Of a DNA stretch of 64,000 bases, positions 35,245 to 43,389 are shown one piece after another. Under the pieces are notes generated by a model. The model did no database searches. It saw only the letters and a list, made by a program, of their open reading frames with translations, and was not told the DNA's origin. Made by a program: the position numbers and the translations under genes. Within the stretch, counting starts at the first letter, position 1; every line of letters begins with the position of its first letter. Origin of the DNA: Fidelibacterota bacterium SCGC AAA160-B08 (GTDB lineage Bacteria; Fidelibacterota; Marinisomatia; Marinisomatales; Marinisomataceae); the NCBI GenBank assembly GCA_000402755.1, contig AQSD01000004.1, positions 7,067 through 71,066 of the forward strand. The letters are read 5' to 3'.

Positions 35245-36239
35245 ATAAATTCATATCAGAGATAAAATCACTATTAGCGCTTATCTTAATTGTACTATTT
35301 CTTAAAGAAACGGTCGTTGAGCTTTACATAGTTCCAACTACTAGTATGGAAAGAAATATATTAAAAGGAGATATGTTAGTAGGAAGTCGTTTTGCTTATG
35401 GTATGAAATTACCACAAAAGATTTGGGTGCCATTTACAGCCATTAGTATTCCAACTTTTTTACCTGATTATAGATTTCCCGCATTTAAGAAGGTGGAAAG
35501 AGGAGACGTCGTTGTTTTTGAATACCCAAGAGATATTGTTTATAAGTATGTAAAGCGATGCATAGGTATTGCCGGCGATACAATTAGAATAGAAGATAGA
35601 AAAGTTTATGTTAATGATATTATAATGGATCTTCCTGAAGGAGGTCAATTTCTTTCAAGCTCTTATTCAGAGAAAAATATCATAGAAAAAGATATTTTTT
35701 TAGGAGCTAAGGGTGATAATTCTGGTTTTAGTGGAAATAAAGATCAATATCCTGAGATTACTATTCCTAAAAAGGGAGACACTTTCTTATTGGATGAATC
35801 TATGGATTGGCAATTGGTTATACCTATTCTATTATATGAGGGTAATAAGGTAGAGTTGATTTACAAAGAAACGAGATTTGCTTTCACGAATAAAAGCCCT
35901 AGAGATATTTTTAGAAGAACAGGTGACAGGGTTATTTTTAAAGATTATGTTCCTACCGAAGGAGCAACATTGATTAATCCATGGTCCCCTATGTTTAAGA
36001 AAGAATATATCCAACATCTTCATATAAACGGAAAATCAATTAGTGATATAGATTCATACAAAGTTCAGCAAGACTATTTTTGGATGATGGGAGATAATAG
36101 AGATAATAGTGAGGATTCTAGATATTGGGGATTTGTACCAGAAAGTCACATATTAGGTCAGCCAGTTATCACATGGTTCTCAATTAATCTTGATAATTAT
36201 ATTCCAAGAATTTCACGTATTGGAAAAATTCCTAATTAG
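35241..36239 (+). CDS. lepB: Signal peptidase I
   Basis: 332-residue inner-membrane protease removing Sec signal peptides. One N-terminal helix (about 8-30), then the Ser nucleophile in PTTSMERNI near 38, the Lys general base in YKYVKRCIGIAGD near 105, and GDNRDNSEDSRYWG near the C-terminus. An insertion of roughly 130 residues lies between the Lys box and the GDN box, a layout seen in Bacteroidota-like LepB. ATG overlaps the rnhB stop. Confidence 0.94.
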   Translation: MNKFISEIKSLLALILIVLFLKETVVELYIVPTTSMERNILKGDMLVGSRFAYGMKLPQKIWVPFTAISIPTFLPDYRFPAFKKVERGDVVVFEYPRDIVYKYVKRCIGIAGDTIRIEDRKVYVNDIIMDLPEGGQFLSSSYSEKNIIEKDIFLGAKGDNSGFSGNKDQYPEITIPKKGDTFLLDESMDWQLVIPILLYEGNKVELIYKETRFAFTNKSPRDIFRRTGDRVIFKDYVPTEGATLINPWSPMFKKEYIQHLHINGKSISDIDSYKVQQDYFWMMGDNRDNSEDSRYWGFVPESHILGQPVITWFSINLDNYIPRISRIGKIPN

Positions 36240-36314
36240 AAAAAAAAAGTTTTCATATTGGGTTTTCATTGATTAGTTTCGGTGGACTTAAAAAAAACAA
36301 CTGAGGTATTATAA

Positions 36315-36812
36315 ATGTTAACTAGTACAGAAAAGATTCTTAGCGTTGTAGCTTTAGCCCTTACCGTAGCGGTAGGTTTTTCATTATTACAATATAATTC
36401 TGCAATGGATGAAATGACTCAATTAAGACAAGAGCAAGTTGAACATGTAGATATGGTAAATCAAGAATTTAAACAGAGAGTAAAAGCTGTTGAGCTTGAA
36501 AATATTGGCCAAGGAAAAGAAATTAAAAGAGGTCAAGATAGAATTACTGCTAACACAAAATTAATTTATACTAAAGCTGATTCTCTTGGTAGTTTAATTG
36601 ATGATTTAGCTTATGAAATCAAAAGAGTTGATCGTGACTTAACTAAGAAAATCAAGAATGTTCAACGTGACCTAGAGGGATTAGAAGACAATTTTGATTC
36701 TGAAAAACGTAGAACAAGAAGAGATCTTTCAGATATTAAGAAACAACTTAAAAAATTAGATGCAGCAGTATTCCCACCAGAAGAAGAAGTTGAAGGCGAT
36801 AAAAAGAAATAG
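36315..36812 (+). CDS. Membrane-anchored coiled-coil protein
   Basis: 165 residues with one N-terminal hydrophobic segment (about 7-25, VVALALTVAVGFSLL) and then an almost continuous charged helix with heptad-like spacing from 30 to 155, ending in a KKLDAAVFPPEEEVEGDKKK tail. No family is recognised. It is followed by an intrinsic terminator, so it is probably a single-gene unit. Confidence 0.65.
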   Translation: MLTSTEKILSVVALALTVAVGFSLLQYNSAMDEMTQLRQEQVEHVDMVNQEFKQRVKAVELENIGQGKEIKRGQDRITANTKLIYTKADSLGSLIDDLAYEIKRVDRDLTKKIKNVQRDLEGLEDNFDSEKRRTRRDLSDIKKQLKKLDAAVFPPEEEVEGDKKK

Positions 36813-36834
36813 CATGTAATTTGATTACTATTAG

Positions 36835-36864
36835 AAAAGGGCTTTTTATAAGCCCTTTTTTTTG
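36835..36864 (+). terminator. Intrinsic terminator
   Basis: AAAAGGGC and GCCCTTTT form an 8-bp stem with a 9-base loop (TTTTTATAA), followed by a run of T. It lies 22 bases after the coiled-coil gene stop and immediately before the 3' end of the - strand tRNA-Leu. Confidence 0.85.
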
Positions 36865-36948
36865 TACCGAGAGTCGGGCTCGAACCGACACGAGGAAACC
36901 CTCACCGGATTTTGAATCCGGCGCGTCTACCAATTCCGCCATCCCGGC
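36865..36948 (-). tRNA. tRNA-Leu (CAA)
   Basis: Read on the - strand: acceptor GCCGGGA pairs with TCTCGGT (two G-U pairs), the anticodon arm CCGGA/TCCGG encloses TTCAAAA (anticodon CAA), the variable arm GAGGGTTTCCTC is long, and the T arm contains GGTTCGAGCC. No CCA is encoded. It is the only - strand tRNA in the window. Confidence 0.95.
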
Positions 36949-37019
36949 AAAAATGTTGACAAATTTCACCTAAATTATGTAGCTTGTCAATAGCAGAGTA
37001 TTTAATCAAGGAGAAAAAA

Positions 37020-38891
37020 GTGTCATTTAAAACCGTACCAGGAATGTTTCAATTTTTAGTAAACGAAAGACCAAATCTTAAAACCTTCTTTACAAAAGGT
37101 GAAAATGGATGGGAAGGCGTTGAGCTAACAGATCTACAAAAGCTAGTGGAAGACTTTGCAAATGGGTTAAAAAATTTAGGCGTCAATGATCATGATAAGG
37201 TGGCAATTATTGGTGCTAATTCTCGTGAATGGGCTATTTCAGATTATGCAATTGCACATATTAGAGCGGTTTCTGTTCCAGTCTATCCAACACTTATTCC
37301 AGCTCAATCTCGATACGTAGTAGAGCATTCAGAAAGTAAGATTGCAATTGTACAAGACGCGCTACAGTTAGACAAGGTTTATTCTTTAATAAATGATGCA
37401 AATGCGAGTTTAAGTACTATCATAATTATGGATGATAGTTATGAAGGTAATAAAGAAAATGTTGTAAAATTTTCTGAAGTTTTTAAAATGAAAAATGAAG
37501 TACATGATATTCGTGAACTTTCAAAAAAAGTTGTGGAAGATGATTTGCTGACACTTATTTATACAAGTGGTACAACAGGAAATCCTAAAGGCGTTATGTT
37601 GAGTCATTCAAACATATGCAATAACTTACTATCAATTGATCATTTAATTAAAAAAGCAATGGAGTTAAACCCTCATCTTAAGCCTGAAGATGGTATTGAA
37701 AGGTTTATATCATTTCTACCAATAAGTCATAGTTTTGAAAGAGTAGGCGGTCATTATTCTATTTTTAGCCAAGGTACTCAAATTTATTATGCAGAAATGA
37801 ACTTTACTCCAGAAATACTTTTTGAAAATATTAGAGAAGTTCGACCTACATTTTTAACAGCTGTTCCAAGAATTTTTGAGAAAATACATGGAAAAATAAT
37901 GGACGCTGTATCAGAAATGACTGGTGTTAAAAAAACACTCGCCGAATGGTCTATTGATGTTGGTATGCAAACTGTTCCATATAGACAGGCAAGTAAAAAA
38001 CTTCCATTTATGCTAGATTTCAAATATAAAATAGCTGATAAACTAGTTTTAAATAAGTTTAGAGCTGCCCTAGGTGGGAAGGTAAGATCTTGTTCATCAG
38101 GCGGATCAGCATTATCAAAAGAGGTTGGATCATTCTTCTGTGGAATAGGTATATCTATTATTGAAGGATACGGTTTAACTGAGACTAGTCCAGTAATGAC
38201 ACTTGGAGACCCAGAGTTCTTTAAGTTTGGTACGGTTGGTAGAGCTATTCCTGGCGTTGAAGTAAAGATTGCTGAAGATGGTGAAATTTTATGTAAAGGT
38301 CATTGTGTTATGCAAGGATATTATAAAAATGAAGAAGCAACCAACGAAGCTATAGTCGATGGATGGTTTCACTCCGGAGATATTGGTAAATTTGATGAAG
38401 ATGGTCTCTTACGAATTACAGATAGAAAGAAGAGCTTAATTGTTACTTCTGGAGGTAAGAATGTTGCGCCCCAACCTATGGAAGTTTCATTAACGTCCAG
38501 TAAATATATTGAGCAATGCAATGTTGTAGGAGATGATAGAAATTTCATTTCAGCTCTCATAGTCCCAAATAAAGAGAATTTAATATCCTGGGCAGAAGAT
38601 AAAGGCTTAGCATCCTTAGATTATAAAAGTCTATGTGCACATCCTGATGCTTATGATATGATTGATATAATCGTTAGAGATGTAATGACAAATTTCTCTA
38701 GATATGAATCAATCCGTAAGTTTGTCCTTATTCATGAAGAGTGGACGGTTGATGCCGGTGAATTAACACCTAAAATGTCTATAAAACGTAAAGTTGTTAC
38801 AACAAAGCATAAAGACGAAATTGAAGAGATGTACAATCCAAATAATGCACCAACAAGATCATCTGATGATAGTGGTCATTTAGGCGGATAA
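37020..38891 (+). CDS. Long-chain acyl-CoA synthetase (AMP-binding, FadD15-type)
   Basis: 623-residue adenylate-forming enzyme activating fatty acids to acyl-CoA. The phosphate loop is YTSGTTGNPKG near 190. Further motifs: FLPISHSFERVGG, GGSALSKEVGSFF, IEGYGLTETSPVM, HSGDIGKFDEDGLLRITDRKKSLIVTSGGKN, with the C-terminal Lys region in LTPKMSIKRK. GTG at 37020 with AAGGAG seven bases upstream is taken as start; in-frame codons further upstream are not well placed. The MBL gene follows after 7 bases. Confidence 0.92.
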   Translation: MSFKTVPGMFQFLVNERPNLKTFFTKGENGWEGVELTDLQKLVEDFANGLKNLGVNDHDKVAIIGANSREWAISDYAIAHIRAVSVPVYPTLIPAQSRYVVEHSESKIAIVQDALQLDKVYSLINDANASLSTIIIMDDSYEGNKENVVKFSEVFKMKNEVHDIRELSKKVVEDDLLTLIYTSGTTGNPKGVMLSHSNICNNLLSIDHLIKKAMELNPHLKPEDGIERFISFLPISHSFERVGGHYSIFSQGTQIYYAEMNFTPEILFENIREVRPTFLTAVPRIFEKIHGKIMDAVSEMTGVKKTLAEWSIDVGMQTVPYRQASKKLPFMLDFKYKIADKLVLNKFRAALGGKVRSCSSGGSALSKEVGSFFCGIGISIIEGYGLTETSPVMTLGDPEFFKFGTVGRAIPGVEVKIAEDGEILCKGHCVMQGYYKNEEATNEAIVDGWFHSGDIGKFDEDGLLRITDRKKSLIVTSGGKNVAPQPMEVSLTSSKYIEQCNVVGDDRNFISALIVPNKENLISWAEDKGLASLDYKSLCAHPDAYDMIDIIVRDVMTNFSRYESIRKFVLIHEEWTVDAGELTPKMSIKRKVVTTKHKDEIEEMYNPNNAPTRSSDDSGHLGG

Positions 38892-38898
38892 TCGTCGA

Positions 38899-39819
38899 TT
38901 GTTGAATAAGTACTCTATATCTTTGATAGTAATATCGGTTTTCCTTACCGGTTGGACCTTGCCTAAAAATGACAATCCATATATTATTGTATTAGGTATT
39001 GCTCAAGATGGTGGCGCTCCTCATGCGGCATGTACAAAAGAATGTTGTGCTAATAAATGGAACAACCCTCAATTACGCAATAAAGTATCCAGCTTGGGTA
39101 TTGTTGATCCATCAACCAATGAAGTATGGATGATTGATGCTACACCAGACTTTTCTTCACAGTTAAATACCCTGACAATGAATCAAAAAAGCACCTTTAA
39201 GGGAGTATTTCTAACACATGCTCACATAGGTCACTATACGGGATTAATCCATCTAGGACGTGAAGTTATGGGCGCAAAACAGATCCCAGTGTATGCTATG
39301 CCAAAAATGAAAAGATTTTTGAGTGAAAATGGTCCCTGGAGTCAGCTTATCGGTTTAAATAATATCGATATTAAAAACCTTCAAGATAATACAAAAATTC
39401 AACTGAATGATAATTTAAGTATCACACCATTCATCGTTCCTCATCGCGATGAATTCTCTGAGACAGTAGGATATGAAATTAACGGCCCAAATAGATCGTT
39501 GGTGTTTATTCCAGATATAGATAAGTGGGAAAAATGGAGTGAGAATATTGAGGATATAGTAAGTAGTAACGATTTCAGTCTTTTAGATGGAACATTCTAT
39601 GATATTGATGAATTACCCGGAAGAGATATGTCAAAAATTCCTCATCCATTTATCGTTGAATCTATGGAAGTATTAGGCGATGTTGATAGCAAATCTAGAG
39701 TGCATTTTATTCATCTAAATCACACAAATCCAGCATTAGATAGATATTCAAATGCTATTAAGACGATAAAAGATAACGGTTTCAATGTTGCTAAAAGAAA
39801 TCAAAAATTTCATCTTTAA
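38899..39819 (+). CDS. PqqB-like metallo-beta-lactamase-fold protein
   Basis: 306 residues, TTG start, N-terminal hydrophobic segment (about 7-22) that may be a signal peptide or anchor. The MBL fold is PqqB-like: VLGIAQDGGAPHAAC at the beginning, CCANKW, then FLTHAHIGHYTG, where the usual HxHxDH reads HAHIGH (the Asp is replaced by Gly), FIPDIDKW and HFIHLNHTNP near the end. The two extra Cys pairs near 44-52 could bind zinc. No pqq genes are nearby, so a PQQ role is not supported. Tightly linked to the acyl-CoA synthetase. Confidence 0.83.
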   Translation: MLNKYSISLIVISVFLTGWTLPKNDNPYIIVLGIAQDGGAPHAACTKECCANKWNNPQLRNKVSSLGIVDPSTNEVWMIDATPDFSSQLNTLTMNQKSTFKGVFLTHAHIGHYTGLIHLGREVMGAKQIPVYAMPKMKRFLSENGPWSQLIGLNNIDIKNLQDNTKIQLNDNLSITPFIVPHRDEFSETVGYEINGPNRSLVFIPDIDKWEKWSENIEDIVSSNDFSLLDGTFYDIDELPGRDMSKIPHPFIVESMEVLGDVDSKSRVHFIHLNHTNPALDRYSNAIKTIKDNGFNVAKRNQKFHL

Positions 39820-39914
39820 AATTGTATCTTTTTCTGTGCAACTTTTATCTAAAATAAATGTCTAAATAGTAGTTCTGTATTAGCAATATATTCACTATTA
39901 TTAGAGGCATTATT

Positions 39915-42128
39915 ATGAAAAAGCAATTTATTCTATATATCTTATTAGCAAATTTATTTGGCCAATCATTTACAGATTTGACCGAAAGACCTACTTATAA
40001 TCCACAAAAAATTACATCACCAATTTTATTAGATGGAATGTTAGATGAGCAACAATGGCGAACAGCGCAAGTCGCAACTAATTTTATAGGAACAGAAATA
40101 TTTCAAGGTCAACCTGCACCACTGAATACGGAAGCGAAGCTTTTGTATGATGATACCCATCTTTATGTTGGGTTTGTTGCATATGTCGATAGATCTGATC
40201 TTCGTTTTAGTATAACAAAGAGAGATAATCTTGACGACAGAGATGATAGAGTTTTGATTAATATTGATGCGTTTGGCGATGAATCTCTAACATATGGTAT
40301 TGGAGTGAGTGCTGGTGGAGCACAAATAGATGGGCGTGCCACTTTTGGATTTGACCAATCGTTAGATTTAACATACGAAACAAAAGTAAAAATCTATGAG
40401 GATCGTTATGAAGTAGAGATGGCTATCCCATTTACAAGTCTTCGATATTCTTTAGCCTCAGCACAAACATGGCGCATAAATTTTGGTAGAGGATTCACAG
40501 GAGATGACGAATTAACTCGTTATGTATATTGGGCATCAAAGGTATCTGGAATTGAATGTCAAACTTGTCAGTTAGGATTTTTAAATGATATTCAGCCTCC
40601 AAAACAGGAAAGAGGAGATATTGAATATATTCCTTCTTTAGTAGGTGGCTATTCTGAAGACTTTACAGATAATACATCTTCATCAAATGATGAAGTTTCA
40701 ATGTTTATAAAATATCCTATATCATCAGTGGATTTACTAGAAGTAGCGTTTAATCCAGATTTTAGTCAAATAGAATCAGATGATGTGCAAAATGATATTA
40801 ATACTGTTAATGCGCTTTACTTTAGAGAAAAAAGACCTTTCTTTAGTGAAGGAGCAGAACTCTTTAAATTTCAAGCTGAAAGAGGATATATAAATCTGTT
40901 TTACTCTAGAACAATTAATGATCCATCGGTTGTTGCAAAATATACTGGAAAAGTTGGGAAAACCTCATACGGCGTAATAAGTGCTAGAGACGAGTCATCA
41001 TCTCTATTGTTACCTTTTGAAGAAACAAGTACTGTAATTAGTATGGGAAAAAGCTCTTCTAATATTGTTCGTTTAAAACGTATGCTTAAAAATGGTGGTT
41101 CTATTGGAGGTATTATTACAAATAGAACATTTGATAATGCTGGAGACATGACTACTGGTGGGATTGACTTTCATTACCATCCGGGTAATAATCTTCATTT
41201 GACATTGCATGGAACAGCATCGGTACATAATGAATCAAGTAATCTTGAATACAATCCAGAAGAAGAAGATATAGCATTGCAAATGATTGATGGAAATACC
41301 ACAGCATTTGACGGTGAAACAATTTCAGGTAACGCTCTCGGATTTAGTTTAAATAAAATGAATAGAACTGATAGATCTGGTATCACCCTAAGGCTCCGTT
41401 CACCTGGATTTAGAACCAGTAATGGATTTGAAAAAAATAACTCCACAAAATGGTTGAAACTCGGAAAAGGAAAGACTGTTTATTATGAGAATCATCCATC
41501 TTTACTAAAGTTAGATTATGCTTTTGAGGGTGTTTATAAAACCAATTATGATGGATTAGTAAAAAAGAAAGAGATAGAATTTAAAACTTCTATATCTTTT
41601 GTGGATGGATCTAGTATGTCAGTAGACGTGAGCATGCAGGATGAAAACTTTAGAGGTGTTCAATTTGATGGAATGGCAAACATTCATGCCAACTATACAA
41701 CAAAATTAAATGAAAATATCAAGCTTCATGGCGGAGCTTTTATTGGAAATGAACTTATTAGATATTTAGATATTCCTGAACTCGGAGATGACCATGGAGT
41801 TTATGGTTATGTTGAATATAAGCTATCAGATGTTAGTAATTTTTCTTTAGGTCTCCAGTATGAGAATGTTAAAGATTATTATGATGGATATATCTTACAA
41901 TCAAGATTTAACCATTCTTTCTCTACTAAATTGACAATGAGAACGAAAGTTCAATATAACGGTTTTTCTAATTCATGGTTTGTTGAGCCAATGGTTACCT
42001 ATCAACCCAATGCATTTAGTGCGCTATATTTTGGAGTAAATGATCTCCTAACAACGGATGATAGCATGTTCTCAAACTTAAAAGAGAGTCAAAGACAGTT
42101 CTTTATTAAATTTCAATACTTATTTTAG
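39915..42128 (+). CDS. DUF5916 outer-membrane protein with CBM9-like N-terminus
   Basis: 737 residues. Signal peptide (about 1-18, ending LFGQS), then a carbohydrate-binding family 9-like domain (ILLDGMLDEQQWRTAQ, LYDDTHLYVGFVAYV). The DUF5916 region comes next, with NPDFSQIESDDVQND, FFREKRPFF-type LYFREKRPFFSEGAELF and YSRTI, and it finishes as a beta-barrel with terminal FIKFQYLF. The family is common in Bacteroidota-like groups; the substrate is unknown. The gene is followed by a micro-ORF 10 bases after its stop. Confidence 0.88.
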   Translation: MKKQFILYILLANLFGQSFTDLTERPTYNPQKITSPILLDGMLDEQQWRTAQVATNFIGTEIFQGQPAPLNTEAKLLYDDTHLYVGFVAYVDRSDLRFSITKRDNLDDRDDRVLINIDAFGDESLTYGIGVSAGGAQIDGRATFGFDQSLDLTYETKVKIYEDRYEVEMAIPFTSLRYSLASAQTWRINFGRGFTGDDELTRYVYWASKVSGIECQTCQLGFLNDIQPPKQERGDIEYIPSLVGGYSEDFTDNTSSSNDEVSMFIKYPISSVDLLEVAFNPDFSQIESDDVQNDINTVNALYFREKRPFFSEGAELFKFQAERGYINLFYSRTINDPSVVAKYTGKVGKTSYGVISARDESSSLLLPFEETSTVISMGKSSSNIVRLKRMLKNGGSIGGIITNRTFDNAGDMTTGGIDFHYHPGNNLHLTLHGTASVHNESSNLEYNPEEEDIALQMIDGNTTAFDGETISGNALGFSLNKMNRTDRSGITLRLRSPGFRTSNGFEKNNSTKWLKLGKGKTVYYENHPSLLKLDYAFEGVYKTNYDGLVKKKEIEFKTSISFVDGSSMSVDVSMQDENFRGVQFDGMANIHANYTTKLNENIKLHGGAFIGNELIRYLDIPELGDDHGVYGYVEYKLSDVSNFSLGLQYENVKDYYDGYILQSRFNHSFSTKLTMRTKVQYNGFSNSWFVEPMVTYQPNAFSALYFGVNDLLTTDDSMFSNLKESQRQFFIKFQYLF

Positions 42129-42138
42129 GAGCATAAAC

Positions 42139-42207
42139 ATGAAAAAAATTATTTTAATAGCACTTTCACTAATGATTAATGGGTGTGTATCCCTTTCACT
42201 ATTTTAG
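42139..42207 (+). CDS. 22-codon lipoprotein-leader micro-ORF
   Basis: MKKIILIALSLMINGCVSLS followed by two residues and TAG. It has a good ribosome site (AGGAG, 42127-42131, 7 bases before ATG). The peptide is a complete lipoprotein signal ending in a lipobox NGC, nearly the same as the leader of the next gene (MKINKIILIVMALFINGCVS), and the DNA is clearly similar. It ends 4 bases before that gene's ATG, which lacks a ribosome site of its own. It may be a truncated duplicate or a translated leader that couples translation. Confidence 0.6.
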   Translation: MKKIILIALSLMINGCVSLSLF

Positions 42208-42211
42208 AATT

Positions 42212-42679
42212 ATGAAGATAAATAAAATTATTTTGATAGTAATGGCGTTATTTATTAATGGCTGTGTATCCCTGTCTATTGGAGATAAACTATCAAAACG
42301 TGCTGTTAATAAATCTACTAATACAAGCAAGGTTGAAGCCAGTGTCTATGCATCAGAAAACACAACAATGATGGCTATTAATCATATCTTACCTGCAAAA
42401 AGTGCTGCATTTGAGATGATGAACAAAACTATCATCTTCCCTGCATTCAAACGCAATAATATTGATGTATATAATAGTTTACAATTCTTAGCTCCTGAAG
42501 GAGAAAACGAAGATGGAACATTCACTTTTGTGTATGTGGCTAACCCATATCTTGAAGACCAAAATTATGATATTTTAGATGTCTTGATAGCCGAATATGG
42601 TAGATCTAGAGCAGAAGAGTATTTTGATATCTGGTTAAGTTGTTTTGCTTATGAGCAAGAAGTAATGTCTTTTAGATGA
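42212..42679 (+). CDS. Hypothetical lipoprotein
   Basis: 155 residues with lipobox INGC (Cys18). The mature part is mixed alpha/beta (HILPAKSAAFEMMNKTIIFPAFKRNN, EDGTFTFVYVANPYLE, ending SCFAYEQEVMSF). No family is recognised. The ATG at 42212 is used because it gives the lipoprotein signal; a GTG-like in-frame extension from 42179 would run through the micro-ORF. No Shine-Dalgarno-like sequence precedes it. Stop overlaps the next start. Confidence 0.7.
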   Translation: MKINKIILIVMALFINGCVSLSIGDKLSKRAVNKSTNTSKVEASVYASENTTMMAINHILPAKSAAFEMMNKTIIFPAFKRNNIDVYNSLQFLAPEGENEDGTFTFVYVANPYLEDQNYDILDVLIAEYGRSRAEEYFDIWLSCFAYEQEVMSFR

Positions 42680-43389
42680 TAAAATCATACCTTTTTGGTC
42701 TATTCTATATTAAATTTTCTTCAATGAGAGCAATACAAACTTTTTTCACTCTATGTCTTGGCATGCAATTGCTTGTTGCTCAAAACGTTGAAATAGAGCC
42801 AGATCGTCCTGGTACTGATAATTATCAAGAAAGAAGTAGGGCAAATCTGAGATCGGAATCAATTGTAAATATATATTCCAATATTGCTGTTGCCGATGTA
42901 CATGTTTGGAATTTGCCATGGCAATCATCAGAAAGAACATTTCCAGCTAAAATAGCCTTACCAACAGACAATCAACGCTATATTATTAGTTTATATACAC
43001 AGGCAGAATTTCAAGCAATTACTCAAGAATTACAGACATTTGATTTTGACTCGAGAGATATTGAAGAATTTGAATTATTACAAGATCAATTTGCAAGAAT
43101 GGAACTAGCAACAAAGTATGTACGTCCTATTCCGGGAACAGATGCGTCCGTTTTTTTAACACATTGTTCAAGCGATGATTTAGATTGCGAAAAAGGTATG
43201 CATTGGTTAGATCAATTTTATGCGCATTATTATGACGCAAAACAAGAACAAAATCTTGTATCAGACTTAAATGGTTCTGATTTAACAGAAGAAGAAAAAT
43301 TTTTAGTTAGACGACATCGCTTAGGTGTCTTTAGTATGGTTAGTTTGTTTTCAATGGTCATGTTCGTGATAGATAGTAACGTTCAGTGA
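42676..43389 (+). CDS. Hypothetical exported protein
   Basis: 237 residues from the ATG that overlaps the preceding stop (ATGA). An internal ATG at 42724 would give a cleaner signal peptide (MRAIQTFFTLCLGMQLLVAQ) and is equally likely as start. The mature part is acidic with several Trp and His (VADVHVWNLPW, CEKGMHWLDQFYAHYY) and a hydrophobic C-terminal segment (GVFSMVSLFSMVMFVI) that could be a membrane anchor. No family is recognised. It ends within the thrS start region. Confidence 0.65.
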   Translation: MIKSYLFGLFYIKFSSMRAIQTFFTLCLGMQLLVAQNVEIEPDRPGTDNYQERSRANLRSESIVNIYSNIAVADVHVWNLPWQSSERTFPAKIALPTDNQRYIISLYTQAEFQAITQELQTFDFDSRDIEEFELLQDQFARMELATKYVRPIPGTDASVFLTHCSSDDLDCEKGMHWLDQFYAHYYDAKQEQNLVSDLNGSDLTEEEKFLVRRHRLGVFSMVSLFSMVMFVIDSNVQ

